57,501 nucleotides of DNA from Defluviitaleaceae bacterium (GCA_009786685.1 WQRQ01000001.1:1-57501); one strand, 5' to 3'. Positions 28,055 through 36,711 are shown, numbered from the stretch's first letter. The notes: a model not told the origin generated them from the sequence alone. A program made the numbers and translations.

Positions 28055-30313
28055 ATGGGCAACGCAAACATCCCACAGGTCTACACCCAGAACATGGAGC
28101 GGCTTGCACTTTTGGATAAAGCTACCGCCATAGGGTATACGCAGATTTTTAACGGTATTTGGACAGCGGGCTTCACCTTGCCCGCCGACGACCCTAAAAA
28201 CGAATACTGCCAGCCATTTAATTATGTAGAAATCTATGACGAAAAGCGGCGCATAGAGTTATTCCGCATAAAAGGCGAGGACTTGACGCGTAGCACCAGT
28301 GGATTCAAAACGTACAAATGCGAGCATGTTATCGCCACGCTGATTGATGACCCTCTTTTTATGTTCCACCAAATCGGAAATATAGGCGTATTTACGCGGG
28401 AAGTTATCAACTACGTGCTTAATGCTCAAACATCCCCCCGCTGGGTTTTAGGCCGTTGTGATTTCACCCATCAATTTCTCTATAAGTGGGAATCGGTTAA
28501 TCTTCTCGCCGCGCTTTTCTCCATCCCGCGCCCATTCGCGGACAAATGGCATTTTACGTACGATACAACCGTCTACCCATGGGTGATAAACCTTGTACGT
28601 CCTGAAACTGAAATAAGCTGCGAACTGCGCCGCAAAAAAAACATGCAGGGCGTAACCAGACACACCGACGTAACAAACCTAGTCACACGCTTATATCCGC
28701 TGGGATACGGAGAGGGCGACAACCAACTCACAATAAAAGGTGTAAACGGCGGCGTGCCATATATAGACGCCACCACCATCCCACAGTACGGCATAAAAGC
28801 GGCAATATGGACAGACCGCCGCTTCGAGGACGAGAAAAGCCTACTGGCCACAGGCCAAAGCATTTTAGACGAGCTTTCCGTCCCGTATGTAACCTATTCC
28901 GTGGATTCTATAGACCTTTTCAAACGCACAAAGCAGGACTTTGACAAATTTGAAGAGGGACGACTAGTACGGGTGATAGACCGTCACGACAACATTGACA
29001 TAGACACCCGCATAGTAGAAATCAGCAAACCCGACGTAACCAAAGCCGACATCAACATAGTAATCGCCAACAAAGACCGCAACGTAGCGGGCAGCATAGT
29101 TGCCCTACAAGACCGTGCCAGAATAAACGATACTTACTCCCAAGGCAGCGAAACGCTAATCCCCATGAACTTTACAGACAATGCAGAGCCAGCATTCCCC
29201 GCAGTGTTTGAATTTTTCTTGCCGGGCAGCATGGTAAACATCAACGAAGCCCGTCTGCGGGTGCAGCTGCTACCATTCCGCGCATTTTCGAGGGCAGTAC
29301 GCGGAGGAGGCGGGTTTACACAAACGTCCACCAGCGGTGGCGGTGTTTCAACATCCACGGCAGCCGGAGGGGCAACAACACAAACAACTACTCAACAGGC
29401 CACGCAAACGCAAACGACATCAACTACAAGCACGCAAACACCCACAACGTCAACTATAAGTACACAAACACCAACCACATCAACTATAAGCACACAAACA
29501 CCAACGACATCAACGACGAACACGGAAACACCGACCACATCAACAACAAGCACCGAAACGCCTACTACTTCATTTGATGAAGCGCGGCTGGAAACGACAA
29601 CAGTTGACGCAGGGGGGCTAGAAACATCAACACAAGACAACACGCGAGACGTTTGGCAGTTAGGTATTTCAGCCGGGTCGGAAATGGTATCTTCTCCCGT
29701 CGGCGGTATAAATGTTCCAAGTCATTGGCACGCATTATCTCAACATACACACACCCACACCCACTTTGTACAAATTGGCCCACACTCTCACAGGGTTACT
29801 ATTCCACGACATCAGCACAGCGTGACAATTCCGGGGCATTCTCACTTCGTAACTATATGGGGGCATTCTCACTCCGTAACAATAGACGGACACTCTCATA
29901 CCGTAACTATAAACGGCCATTCCCACACCGTAACGATAGACGGCCATTCCCACACCGTCACCATCCCGGAGCATGGCCACAGCGTAACAATTCCAAACCA
30001 CGACCACCTCGTCGTAATCCCCGACCATTACCACGTTACAACAATCCCCGACCACACCCATGAGTTGGAGTTTGGAATTTTCACCGGAACGCGTGCTACA
30101 GCTGTAAGCATTCGTGTGGACGGCAACATCGTCCCGCTAACCGGAAATTTAAACGACATAAATATCATCCCCTTCCTACGCAGAGACAGCGGTGGCCGCA
30201 TAGCACGCGACACATGGCATACGCTGGAGCTTATCCCAAATACTTTGACGCGGATATCCGCGTCACTTTTTCTAAATATCTTTACTAACTCACGAGGAGG
30301 CGCAAACCTATGA
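28055..30313 (+). CDS. phage tail spike / tail-associated endopeptidase-family protein with HxH repeat C-terminus
   Basis: N-terminal 'LALLDKATAIGYTQIFNGIWTAGFTLPADDPKNEYCQPFNYVEIYD' as in siphovirus tail spikes; Thr-rich linker; His repeats. Confidence 0.85.
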   Translation: MGNANIPQVYTQNMERLALLDKATAIGYTQIFNGIWTAGFTLPADDPKNEYCQPFNYVEIYDEKRRIELFRIKGEDLTRSTSGFKTYKCEHVIATLIDDPLFMFHQIGNIGVFTREVINYVLNAQTSPRWVLGRCDFTHQFLYKWESVNLLAALFSIPRPFADKWHFTYDTTVYPWVINLVRPETEISCELRRKKNMQGVTRHTDVTNLVTRLYPLGYGEGDNQLTIKGVNGGVPYIDATTIPQYGIKAAIWTDRRFEDEKSLLATGQSILDELSVPYVTYSVDSIDLFKRTKQDFDKFEEGRLVRVIDRHDNIDIDTRIVEISKPDVTKADINIVIANKDRNVAGSIVALQDRARINDTYSQGSETLIPMNFTDNAEPAFPAVFEFFLPGSMVNINEARLRVQLLPFRAFSRAVRGGGGFTQTSTSGGGVSTSTAAGGATTQTTTQQATQTQTTSTTSTQTPTTSTISTQTPTTSTISTQTPTTSTTNTETPTTSTTSTETPTTSFDEARLETTTVDAGGLETSTQDNTRDVWQLGISAGSEMVSSPVGGINVPSHWHALSQHTHTHTHFVQIGPHSHRVTIPRHQHSVTIPGHSHFVTIWGHSHSVTIDGHSHTVTINGHSHTVTIDGHSHTVTIPEHGHSVTIPNHDHLVVIPDHYHVTTIPDHTHELEFGIFTGTRATAVSIRVDGNIVPLTGNLNDINIIPFLRRDSGGRIARDTWHTLELIPNTLTRISASLFLNIFTNSRGGANL
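29371..29574 (+). repeat. Thr/Ser-rich tandem repeat (about 10 aa / 30 bp)
   Basis: (TSTxSTQTPT)n coding repeat. Confidence 0.85.
29783..30061 (+). repeat. 11 tandem 9-residue (27-bp) HxHxVTIxx repeats
   Basis: HSHRVTIPR-HQHSVTIPG-HSHFVTIWG-HSHSVTIDG-HSHTVTING-HSHTVTIDG-HSHTVTIPE-HGHSVTIPN-HDHLVVIPD-HYHVTTIPD-HTH. Confidence 0.95.
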
Positions 30314-31692
30314 GCAACTTATTACCAATGTACCCCGGCGCAGTAAACAGCATAGAATCCACCACCACAACAGAAACGGTCGCCGCCGACACCACCATAA
30401 CAGTACAAGACCCATCCGTATTAATACCATCAATCCCCTGTTTGCTGGTGCTAGGCGGCAACGTACCAAACGCGGAGACAATACTAGTCACCGCGCAAAA
30501 CGGAAACACCCTAACCGTGCAACGCGGATACCAAGGCATAGCCCAAGCCTGGCCGTTGGGTACATCAATCGCAAACAATTTTACCGAGGCACAATACCGC
30601 GCTATGGTAGAAAATATAAAAACCGTGGACAACGAAACAACTGCGCAATTTAACAATATGGCGAATGATGTAGCCGGCAGACTTAAACGCGCAGACCCCG
30701 GAGTATGGGTATCTGGAATGGCGGTGCAACCCAATGATGTTGTAACTCACAATAACCAACTTTTCCGTGCCATAATTGCGTCGAGTGGAGGTACTGCACC
30801 AGACGCTGGGACAGCGTTAGCACTAGACCGCTGGGAGCAGATGACCCCGCTGCCGACAGCAGGGCAAATCGGTGCGCTACACTACACAGCACCGATAACT
30901 CACACCATCTCCGCGAGCGATTTACCTAATTCAGTGGCTCTCAGCGATTGGTATACGATTGCTGAGTTTCCTGATATGAATTGGTCTATAGACGTTAACT
31001 TAATTTTGCGGGCTTTTACAATAACCCCCGGGGCAAGTAACTTCATAGATATACAAGGACATCTTGTGTCTGGTCAGTTTAGGGGGACAATCCTTAGCTC
31101 AGGGGAATGGGTGCAGACGCTTAATGGTGTTAGATTTGGAACAAGTGCAGGCCGCATAGTATTACAATTGAGATTTACCACGCACAGCACTTGGCTTGGT
31201 AGCGACCTTCATGTAAGTGTCACAAGAAGAGGACCAACACCAATGATTGGTTTTACGCAACTTCTCCAACCATCAGCTACTCCCCTGCGCGAAAACCTCG
31301 ACAGTATTGGAAGTGTATATGCCCCGGATCATGGTAACTTGCAACATGGCTTATTAACGTCAAATCCTTTGGCAGAACCACACACGTATACGTTAGCTAC
31401 CGGTCAGGATAACATAATAAACCTCCCCGGTAGTGCGCTACGAAGGCTTTCTCCGCGCTATGCTATGATGACTGCGGAGGGGTCATTTTTCGAACAGGTA
31501 TTTTCATGTTTATTGTCACGCAATTCAAGCTGGCAGCAGTTGTTATTACTTGATTTACGGACGGTACATTACTTTGACCAGTTCGGTGTAGGTGGGATTG
31601 GTGTAGCCGTAAATTCAGCTACCCAGCTAAGGGTAACAGTTCCACCTAGCCCGCATTTCACAAGCGTAGTCTTTAAAATTACTGTTTGGTAG
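30310..31692 (+). CDS. phage tail fibre/receptor-binding protein, currently expressed version
   Basis: N-terminal constant part up to 'FNNMANDVAGRL' encoded by the inverted repeat, then a variable C-terminus; synteny. Confidence 0.8.
   Translation: MSNLLPMYPGAVNSIESTTTTETVAADTTITVQDPSVLIPSIPCLLVLGGNVPNAETILVTAQNGNTLTVQRGYQGIAQAWPLGTSIANNFTEAQYRAMVENIKTVDNETTAQFNNMANDVAGRLKRADPGVWVSGMAVQPNDVVTHNNQLFRAIIASSGGTAPDAGTALALDRWEQMTPLPTAGQIGALHYTAPITHTISASDLPNSVALSDWYTIAEFPDMNWSIDVNLILRAFTITPGASNFIDIQGHLVSGQFRGTILSSGEWVQTLNGVRFGTSAGRIVLQLRFTTHSTWLGSDLHVSVTRRGPTPMIGFTQLLQPSATPLRENLDSIGSVYAPDHGNLQHGLLTSNPLAEPHTYTLATGQDNIINLPGSALRRLSPRYAMMTAEGSFFEQVFSCLLSRNSSWQQLLLLDLRTVHYFDQFGVGGIGVAVNSATQLRVTVPPSPHFTSVVFKITVW
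30651..30685 (+). repeat. left copy of 35-bp perfect inverted repeat (invertible cassette)
   Basis: TAACAATATGGCGAATGATGTAGCCGGCAGACTTA; exact reverse complement at 33957-33991. Confidence 0.97.
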
Positions 31693-31708
31693 AAAGGAAC
31701 AAATCGAA

Positions 31709-32206
31709 ATGAAACCAGTATATACAATAAACGAAGACGGGTTTATGATTGAGGAATTATACAGATTGGAGCCATTGTCGTATACGGTTAACGACAATGA
31801 AATTGACGTTGAACTCCCGATAAGCACAGTACATTCTCAGTGGATTAAACCTCGCTGGGATAGAGACAAGCAAAAATGGGTAGAGGAAGGAACGCCAAAC
31901 CCAATCACCTTAATCCAACAAGACATCTCCACTCTCGACATTGAAATTAATCGAAACATGTCAAATGTCGTCGCGCACCTTTACGATGTTATAAATGCAC
32001 TGGTAAAAACAGTAAGTCCAACAACACGCGATGAAATTGAAAAAGAGCTATCCCCAACATTATCCAGCATGACAGAAGATGAGTTTTTAACTGTCCAAGT
32101 AGAAGCCGAGCCGTCTGCCACAGGTCGCTCCGCTTGGCGTGAGATGGTGGACCACCGGAATGCGTTACAAGAAAAACTAAGCAAAAGAGAAATGAGCGCA
32201 GAATAA
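31709..32206 (+). CDS. tail-fibre assembly/chaperone-like protein, copy 1
   Basis: Paralogous to the 32912-33415 product (shared 'KPRWDRDKQKWVEEGTP...LIQQDISTLDIEINRNMSNVVAH'). Confidence 0.65.
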   Translation: MKPVYTINEDGFMIEELYRLEPLSYTVNDNEIDVELPISTVHSQWIKPRWDRDKQKWVEEGTPNPITLIQQDISTLDIEINRNMSNVVAHLYDVINALVKTVSPTTRDEIEKELSPTLSSMTEDEFLTVQVEAEPSATGRSAWREMVDHRNALQEKLSKREMSAE

Positions 32207-32232
32207 AAGCTCCGCCTAAGTGACGGAGCTTT
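32206..32232. terminator. hairpin terminator between assembly gene 1 and hicB (convergent)
   Basis: AAAGCTCCG-cctaagtga-CGGAGCTTT. Confidence 0.75.
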
Positions 32233-32245
32233 GAAGCGAAAGCGA

Positions 32246-32638
32246 TTATTGAGCGATTTTCAAATGCGTCTTTAATGCATCTTGCAGAATGCTTGAAAAA
32301 TTAACATGCGCGGCTTCTGCTTGATAGTTTAACCATGCGGGGATAGTAAGATTCTTTCTTACGGCGCGATTATCATTTACACGACGCCATGCGTCTGTAT
32401 CTGCTTTAACTAGATTTACAAACTGGGGGGATTCGTGGGGTAAAGATTTAGAGGGCGCAGGTATCGGATGTCCGTTATCCTCCGAGTGTACCAGCCACAT
32501 GGCTATCGCGTCCTCTGCCATATCAAGAGCGTGTGCTAAAGAATCGCCGCATGTATATGCCGGCAAATCCGGTACCTCAACAGCATAACCGCACCCCTCG
32601 CCGGATGGTTGAAATATTGCGGGGTATACGTATACCAT
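32246..32638 (-). CDS. hicB: HicB-family antitoxin
   Basis: 'YPAIFQPSGEGCGYAVEVPDLPAYTCGDSLAHALDMAEDAIAMWL' and C-terminal RHH-like 'RKNLTIPAWLNYQAEAAHVNFSSILQDALK'. Confidence 0.92.
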   Translation of the reverse strand: MVYVYPAIFQPSGEGCGYAVEVPDLPAYTCGDSLAHALDMAEDAIAMWLVHSEDNGHPIPAPSKSLPHESPQFVNLVKADTDAWRRVNDNRAVRKNLTIPAWLNYQAEAAHVNFSSILQDALKTHLKIAQ

Positions 32639-32673
32639 ATATCTGCCTCCTTGTTTAATGTGCAATGTAAGAC

Positions 32674-32853
32674 CTATAAAAGTCCTGCAAAACGTAAAAT
32701 GCTTCTCGCTGTGTATTCGTCAACTTTGCTTCCCCTTGGTACGGTGGTTTTTCTTTTTGGGTTGCTTGGGTGGAATGTGATGTTGTGCTTTCCTCCAGAT
32801 TCTATCACCCAACCGCCCCGTCGCAACTTGCGTTCAAGTTCTGTTCGTTTCAT
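32674..32853 (-). CDS. hicA: HicA-family mRNA interferase toxin (59 aa)
   Basis: Manual translation: MKRTELERKLRRGGWVIESGGKHNITFHPSNPKRKTTVPRGSKVDEYTARSILRFAGLL*. Missing from ORF track because of length cut-off. Confidence 0.92.
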   Translation of the reverse strand: MKRTELERKLRRGGWVIESGGKHNITFHPSNPKRKTTVPRGSKVDEYTARSILRFAGLL

Positions 32854-32873
32854 AACTTCACCTCACCGAATAC

Positions 32874-32902
32874 AGTATAATGCGCATTGTGCGCATTGTC
32901 AA
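32874..32902 (-). promoter_or_regulatory. hicAB promoter with tandem-repeat operator
   Basis: Minus strand TTGACA, 17-bp spacer, TATACT. The spacer is mostly a tandem TGCGCATTG repeat (32881-32898). Confidence 0.75.
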
Positions 32903-32911
32903 GCATTTATG

Positions 32912-33415
32912 TCAATCTGCTGTTAACTGTGCCACTAAATGGTTGCGCCTCTCCACCAATGCGACAAAGTTTGATTTTTCCACTCGGCTACCATCAGGAT
33001 TAATTTCACCTTGTAGCCGGGTGGATGATTTTATTTCTTCGGGCAGATGGTTTTCGGCTTGAGAAATTTTATTGCATAGCGCGACAACGCTCTCATGGTC
33101 ACGCAATTCTAAATCCGCGCCTATTATATTAATGATGTGTGCGACTACGTTCGGCAAGCTGGTATTTATTTCTTCATCCAAAACAGTGATTTGCTGTTGG
33201 ATTAGAGTGCTTTCGTCTGGCACAGGTGGCGTGCCACCCTCTACCCATACTTGCTTCTTCCTGTCCCAGCGGGGACGATGGAATTGTGTTGTAATTAGCA
33301 CATCGACTTCATTTTCCGTTGGCACATAGTCTAGAGGCTCTTCCCTCCATAAATCCGATGGCCAGATTATAAACCCTTTCTCGTCGATAGGATATATTTG
33401 CTTTAACCCGTTCAT
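32912..33415 (-). CDS. tail-fibre assembly/chaperone-like protein, copy 2 (inverted module)
   Basis: Paralogue of 31709-32206: 'HRPRWDRKKQVWVEGGTP...LIQQQITVLDEEINTSLPNVVAH'. Confidence 0.65.
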   Translation of the reverse strand: MNGLKQIYPIDEKGFIIWPSDLWREEPLDYVPTENEVDVLITTQFHRPRWDRKKQVWVEGGTPPVPDESTLIQQQITVLDEEINTSLPNVVAHIINIIGADLELRDHESVVALCNKISQAENHLPEEIKSSTRLQGEINPDGSRVEKSNFVALVERRNHLVAQLTAD

Positions 33416-33429
33416 TTGCTAAACCCTCC

Positions 33430-33988
33430 TTATAGCTGCCTTATAAGGCTATAAATTATACTATCAGTAGTCATTAAGTCGGCGGTAGTTGGTGCGCCTA
33501 TATCAATCCGTACTTGTCTGCTGACCAACCCCGTCACGCTTAAACTTCGTGAATAACCATTTTCTCGCTCCGCCCTGTTAAGCTCCGCGACCTGTACGGG
33601 CTGTAGTGTACCCGGGTATCCATCAAGCGCATTGACATCGAATGTAATCACACGTTGATTCCACATACCAACACCGCCGAATGAACGGTGTATTACATTA
33701 AACGAAAAATTATTGCCCGGCGGTAGGCTAATGGTCTGCGATGAGGCGGTGTCTGTTTCACCAAGCTCAATAGTGTTGTGTATCACTTGTAGTGGCTGTG
33801 TGCCAATTTGTTCCCAACGCGACAGTGCTATTGACGACCCTGCGTCGGGCGCGGTATTTCCACTCGATACAATTTTGGCGCGGAAAAGTTGATTAGCGTG
33901 GGTTACAACATCGTTTTCCTCTACAGGCATTCCGGGTGTCCAGTCGCCTGCGTACCTAAGTCTGCCGGCTACATCATTCGCCATATTG
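33430..33988 (-). pseudogene. silent tail-fibre C-terminal module lacking its N-terminus (alternative fibre)
   Basis: 'YNNMANDVAGRLRYAGDWTPGMPVEENDVVTHANQLFRAKIVSSGNTAPDAGSSIALSRWEQ' parallels the expressed fibre and begins inside the inverted repeat. Confidence 0.85.
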
Positions 33989-33991
33989 TTA
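33957..33991 (-). repeat. right copy of 35-bp perfect inverted repeat
   Basis: Reverse complement identical over 35 nt to 30651-30685. Confidence 0.97.
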
Positions 33992-34034
33992 TATGGTGAA
34001 ATTGCTTCAAAAGTATAATTTAAAGAGAGGAGTG

Positions 34035-34286
34035 ATGAAATTGAAGTTTTCAAAAATAATAATAGTTTTCGCATGTATCATTATTGCCGCCGCGTTTAGC
34101 GTGGCGGTTTTTCATTGGTACATTACGGGTTTTACAGATGATGGGCTGGAGCATGTGCTTTCTTTTGTGCGTTGGCTTGTAAAGTCTATCTTGGCATACA
34201 TGGCAAAAACCTGTATCGAAAACAAGGCAAAAATAGAAAAATCGTGTCTAGGCCAGCTAAACAATCGAAATCTAAAGGAGGGTTAA
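34035..34286 (+). CDS. small membrane protein in lysis module
   Basis: AGAGAGGAG RBS; N-terminal TM segment. Confidence 0.65.
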   Translation: MKLKFSKIIIVFACIIIAAAFSVAVFHWYITGFTDDGLEHVLSFVRWLVKSILAYMAKTCIENKAKIEKSCLGQLNNRNLKEG

Positions 34287-34287
34287 T

Positions 34288-34710
34288 ATGTATGTACGCG
34301 AATTTATTTTTGTTGTGATAGGTGCGGTAGGAGGCATTATCTCTTCCCTGCTGGGCGGGTGGGATTACCCCTTGCAAGCCCTCGTAGCTCTTATGAGTGT
34401 AGACTACGTCACGGGATGGATTTGCGCAGGTGTTTTTAAAAAATCTCGCAAAAGCCGCTACGGTGCGCTGGACAGCTGCGCAAGTTTTCGCGGGCTTATA
34501 AAAAAGGGAATTATGCTCTTACTTGTTCTTGTGGGCTACCAGCTTGATTACGTACTCGGCGCAGACTTCGTGAGATACGCCGTAATCATTGCATTCATCG
34601 CCAACGAAGCACTAAGCATTATTGAAAATGCGGGATTGATGGGTATACCGCTACCGCAAATTTTAAAACAAGCTGTAGAAATTTTAAAGAAGGAAGGTGA
34701 CAAAAAATGA
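34288..34710 (+). CDS. phage holin (toxin secretion/phage lysis holin family)
   Basis: 'LLGGWDYPLQALVALMSVDYVTGWICAGVFKKSRKSRYGALDSCASFRGLIKKGIMLLLVLVGYQLDYVL'. Confidence 0.93.
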   Translation: MYVREFIFVVIGAVGGIISSLLGGWDYPLQALVALMSVDYVTGWICAGVFKKSRKSRYGALDSCASFRGLIKKGIMLLLVLVGYQLDYVLGADFVRYAVIIAFIANEALSIIENAGLMGIPLPQILKQAVEILKKEGDKK

Positions 34711-35411
34711 CGTTCAACATCATAACTCCAAGCCCAAAGCTACTATTTACCCGCAATCCCGCCCTGCGCACGCAAACTACGGCTATAATCGTCCATCACC
34801 CCGCACACCCTCACCTCGACCGCCCAGACACACCGCCGGCAACGGTGCAAGACATCCACCGTTGGCACTTGGAGCGTGGATGGATAGGTATAGGCTACAA
34901 TTTCTATGTAGGCCTCGACGGCACAATATGGGAAGGCAGAGGCCTAAAGACGCAAGGTGCGCATACAGAAGGACACAATGCCACTACAATAGGCATAGCA
35001 TTCCAAGGTAACTACGAAGATGTACACACCGACATGCCCGACGAGCAGTTTAACGCGGGCGTTTATCTTATAAATTTCATCCGCCGCATATATGGTAACA
35101 TCCCCATCCACGCACATAGCGACATAGCACGCACAGCGTGTCCGGGAAGGCATTTCCCTATGATAGAGCTACTCAACTTAGAATTTAGAAAAAAGGAGTT
35201 GGCAGACATGACATTTCGCACAGTACAAGAAATGCCCCAATGGGCGCAACCGGGCATACAACAACTGGTAGACCTCGGCGTACTAAACGGCCGCACCCTC
35301 AATAACCTCGACGTAGACGAAAACATGATGAGGATTTTATTAATCGTCCGTAACATGTTCGACCGCGCCGGTTTACTCGAAACAATGGCCGCCGGAAGCG
35401 GGCAAACGTAA
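34707..35411 (+). CDS. N-acetylmuramoyl-L-alanine amidase (PGRP-type endolysin)
   Basis: 'IIVHHPAHPHLDRPDTPPATVQDIHRWHLERGWIGIGYNFYVGLDGTIWEGR...IHAHSDIARTACPGRHFP'. Confidence 0.95.
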   Translation: MTFNIITPSPKLLFTRNPALRTQTTAIIVHHPAHPHLDRPDTPPATVQDIHRWHLERGWIGIGYNFYVGLDGTIWEGRGLKTQGAHTEGHNATTIGIAFQGNYEDVHTDMPDEQFNAGVYLINFIRRIYGNIPIHAHSDIARTACPGRHFPMIELLNLEFRKKELADMTFRTVQEMPQWAQPGIQQLVDLGVLNGRTLNNLDVDENMMRILLIVRNMFDRAGLLETMAAGSGQT

Positions 35412-35412
35412 T

Positions 35413-35464
35413 AAAAACCCTTCGAGCAAGGTTTTACATAACTTTGCCCGAAAGGTTTTTTTAT
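35413..35464 (+). terminator. terminator after endolysin
   Basis: AACCcTTCGaGCAA...TTGCcCGAAaGGTTTTTTT stem and T-run. Confidence 0.75.
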
Positions 35465-35570
35465 TTCTTGTAGCTTGACTGTAGACGGGTAACGTCCAAA
35501 TCAAGTACAATCCCAAACAGACCATTTACAAAAATGTAGTGTGGTTGTGTTCGGGTTTTAAATGGTAAAC

Positions 35571-35654
35571 TGCCCGAAGCCGGACTCGAACCGGCACGGT
35601 ATTGCTACCGAGGGATTTTAAGTCCCTTGTGTCTACCAATTCCACCATTCGGGC
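35571..35654 (-). tRNA. tRNA-Leu (anticodon UAA)
   Basis: Reverse strand gcccgaatggtggaattggtagacac...gggacTTAAaatccct...ggttcgagtccggcttcgggca: acceptor stem, D-loop, long variable arm, T-arm. Confidence 0.93.
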
Positions 35655-35752
35655 GTTCGCTATTTGCGAAATGGTGCGAGAAAGATTTTAACAAAGCAGA
35701 GGACAAAAGTAAAGAGCGAAAAGTCGGCATTTGTTAAAGGAGCGAAATTTTT

Positions 35753-36664
35753 ATGAATATAGTCGTCGTTAATTTAAACCCCTGCGTGGACTGGATGTAC
35801 ACCGTGCCGTCGTATGTGCATGGCGGTTTAAACCGCGTGCGGCATACGCGCAGGGATATCGCGGGCAAGGGGACAAATGTCACCATCGCGCTAAAAAACC
35901 TTGGGTTTAGCCCGGTTTGCACGGGGTTTAACTTCGTCGATAACGGTACGATTCTTACCGGGAAGCTGGACGAACTCGCTGTTGTCCATGATTTTGTGGA
36001 TTGCGAAGGTGCGATTCGTACAAATATTAAGATGTACGAAGAAAGCACGGGTGTGATGACGGAGCTTAACCAGCCGGGGGCGTTTGTGGCGGCGGCGGAG
36101 CAAGAAAAGCTCTTGAAAAAAATTAATGCATTAAATACTTGCGGCGATGATATTTTAATTCTTAGCGGGAGCTATCCGCAGGGTGTGCCTGCGGATTTTT
36201 ATGCGCGGATTAGCGGGGCTTGGCGCGGACGGGTTTTTCTGGATACGGAGGGGGAGGCGGCGCGTATTTGTATACGCACTGCGCCGCCGTTTGCGATAAA
36301 GCCTAATTTATTTGAGCTGGAAAGCACGTTTGGAGGGACAGGGGTGGAATTTGTACGCGATAAGATTCTTTCTCACGGGGTAAAGATTGCTTGTGTTTCT
36401 AAGGGGGCGGAAGGGGCGTTTCTTGTTACGGACGCGGGAGAGTATTCTGCTCCTGCGCCGGATATCCCCGTGCGGGGCGTCGCGGGCGCGGGGGATTCTA
36501 TGGTGGCGGGGTTGGTTTACGCGTTATATCACGGGTTGCCCGAGCAGGAGTATCTTTCTGCGGCAATGGCCGCCGCTTCCGCTTCCGTTATATTGGAAGG
36601 AACGGAGATGTGTACACGGGAGGGTTTTATGGCTATGCTTGAAAAAATAGGAAAATCCATGTAA
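35753..36664 (+). CDS. PfkB-family hexose kinase (1-phosphofructokinase-like)
   Basis: 'LNPCVDWMYTVP', 'GKGTNVTIALKNLG', 'VRGVAGAGDSMVAGL'. Confidence 0.9.
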   Translation: MNIVVVNLNPCVDWMYTVPSYVHGGLNRVRHTRRDIAGKGTNVTIALKNLGFSPVCTGFNFVDNGTILTGKLDELAVVHDFVDCEGAIRTNIKMYEESTGVMTELNQPGAFVAAAEQEKLLKKINALNTCGDDILILSGSYPQGVPADFYARISGAWRGRVFLDTEGEAARICIRTAPPFAIKPNLFELESTFGGTGVEFVRDKILSHGVKIACVSKGAEGAFLVTDAGEYSAPAPDIPVRGVAGAGDSMVAGLVYALYHGLPEQEYLSAAMAAASASVILEGTEMCTREGFMAMLEKIGKSM

Positions 36665-36711
36665 AATCTCACGTGGATAAACGAATTAATTCGTTGTAAG
36701 GATGTGCCGGA

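Larger units (their letters stand above)
2700..35465. mobile_element. prophage, siphovirus-like (HK97-type head module)
   Basis: Contiguous integrase, repressor, replication, terminase, portal, protease, capsid, tail, holin and amidase modules between host metabolic genes and a tRNA. Exact att sites not resolved. Confidence 0.93.

Noticed and set aside
29371-30061. 27-30 bp tandem repeats resembling a short CRISPR-like array
   Set aside because: Repeats are contiguous, in frame, with no unique spacers, and encode HxH and Thr repeats of the tail spike.
30651-33991. Diversity-generating retroelement as explanation for the fibre variability
   Set aside because: No reverse transcriptase and no VR/TR pair with adenine-biased differences; the architecture is inverted modules with a perfect inverted repeat.
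33992-34074. N-terminus of the minus-strand ORF 33430-34074 (MRKLLLFLKTSISSLLSLNYTF)
   Set aside because: Lies outside the inverted repeat, antisense to the start of the lysis-module gene, and bears no similarity to the fibre N-terminus; probably fortuitous read-through.
35521-35566. ACCATTTA...TAAATGGT inverted repeat next to tRNA-Leu as an att site
   Set aside because: No matching core at the left prophage end; too short and unsupported.
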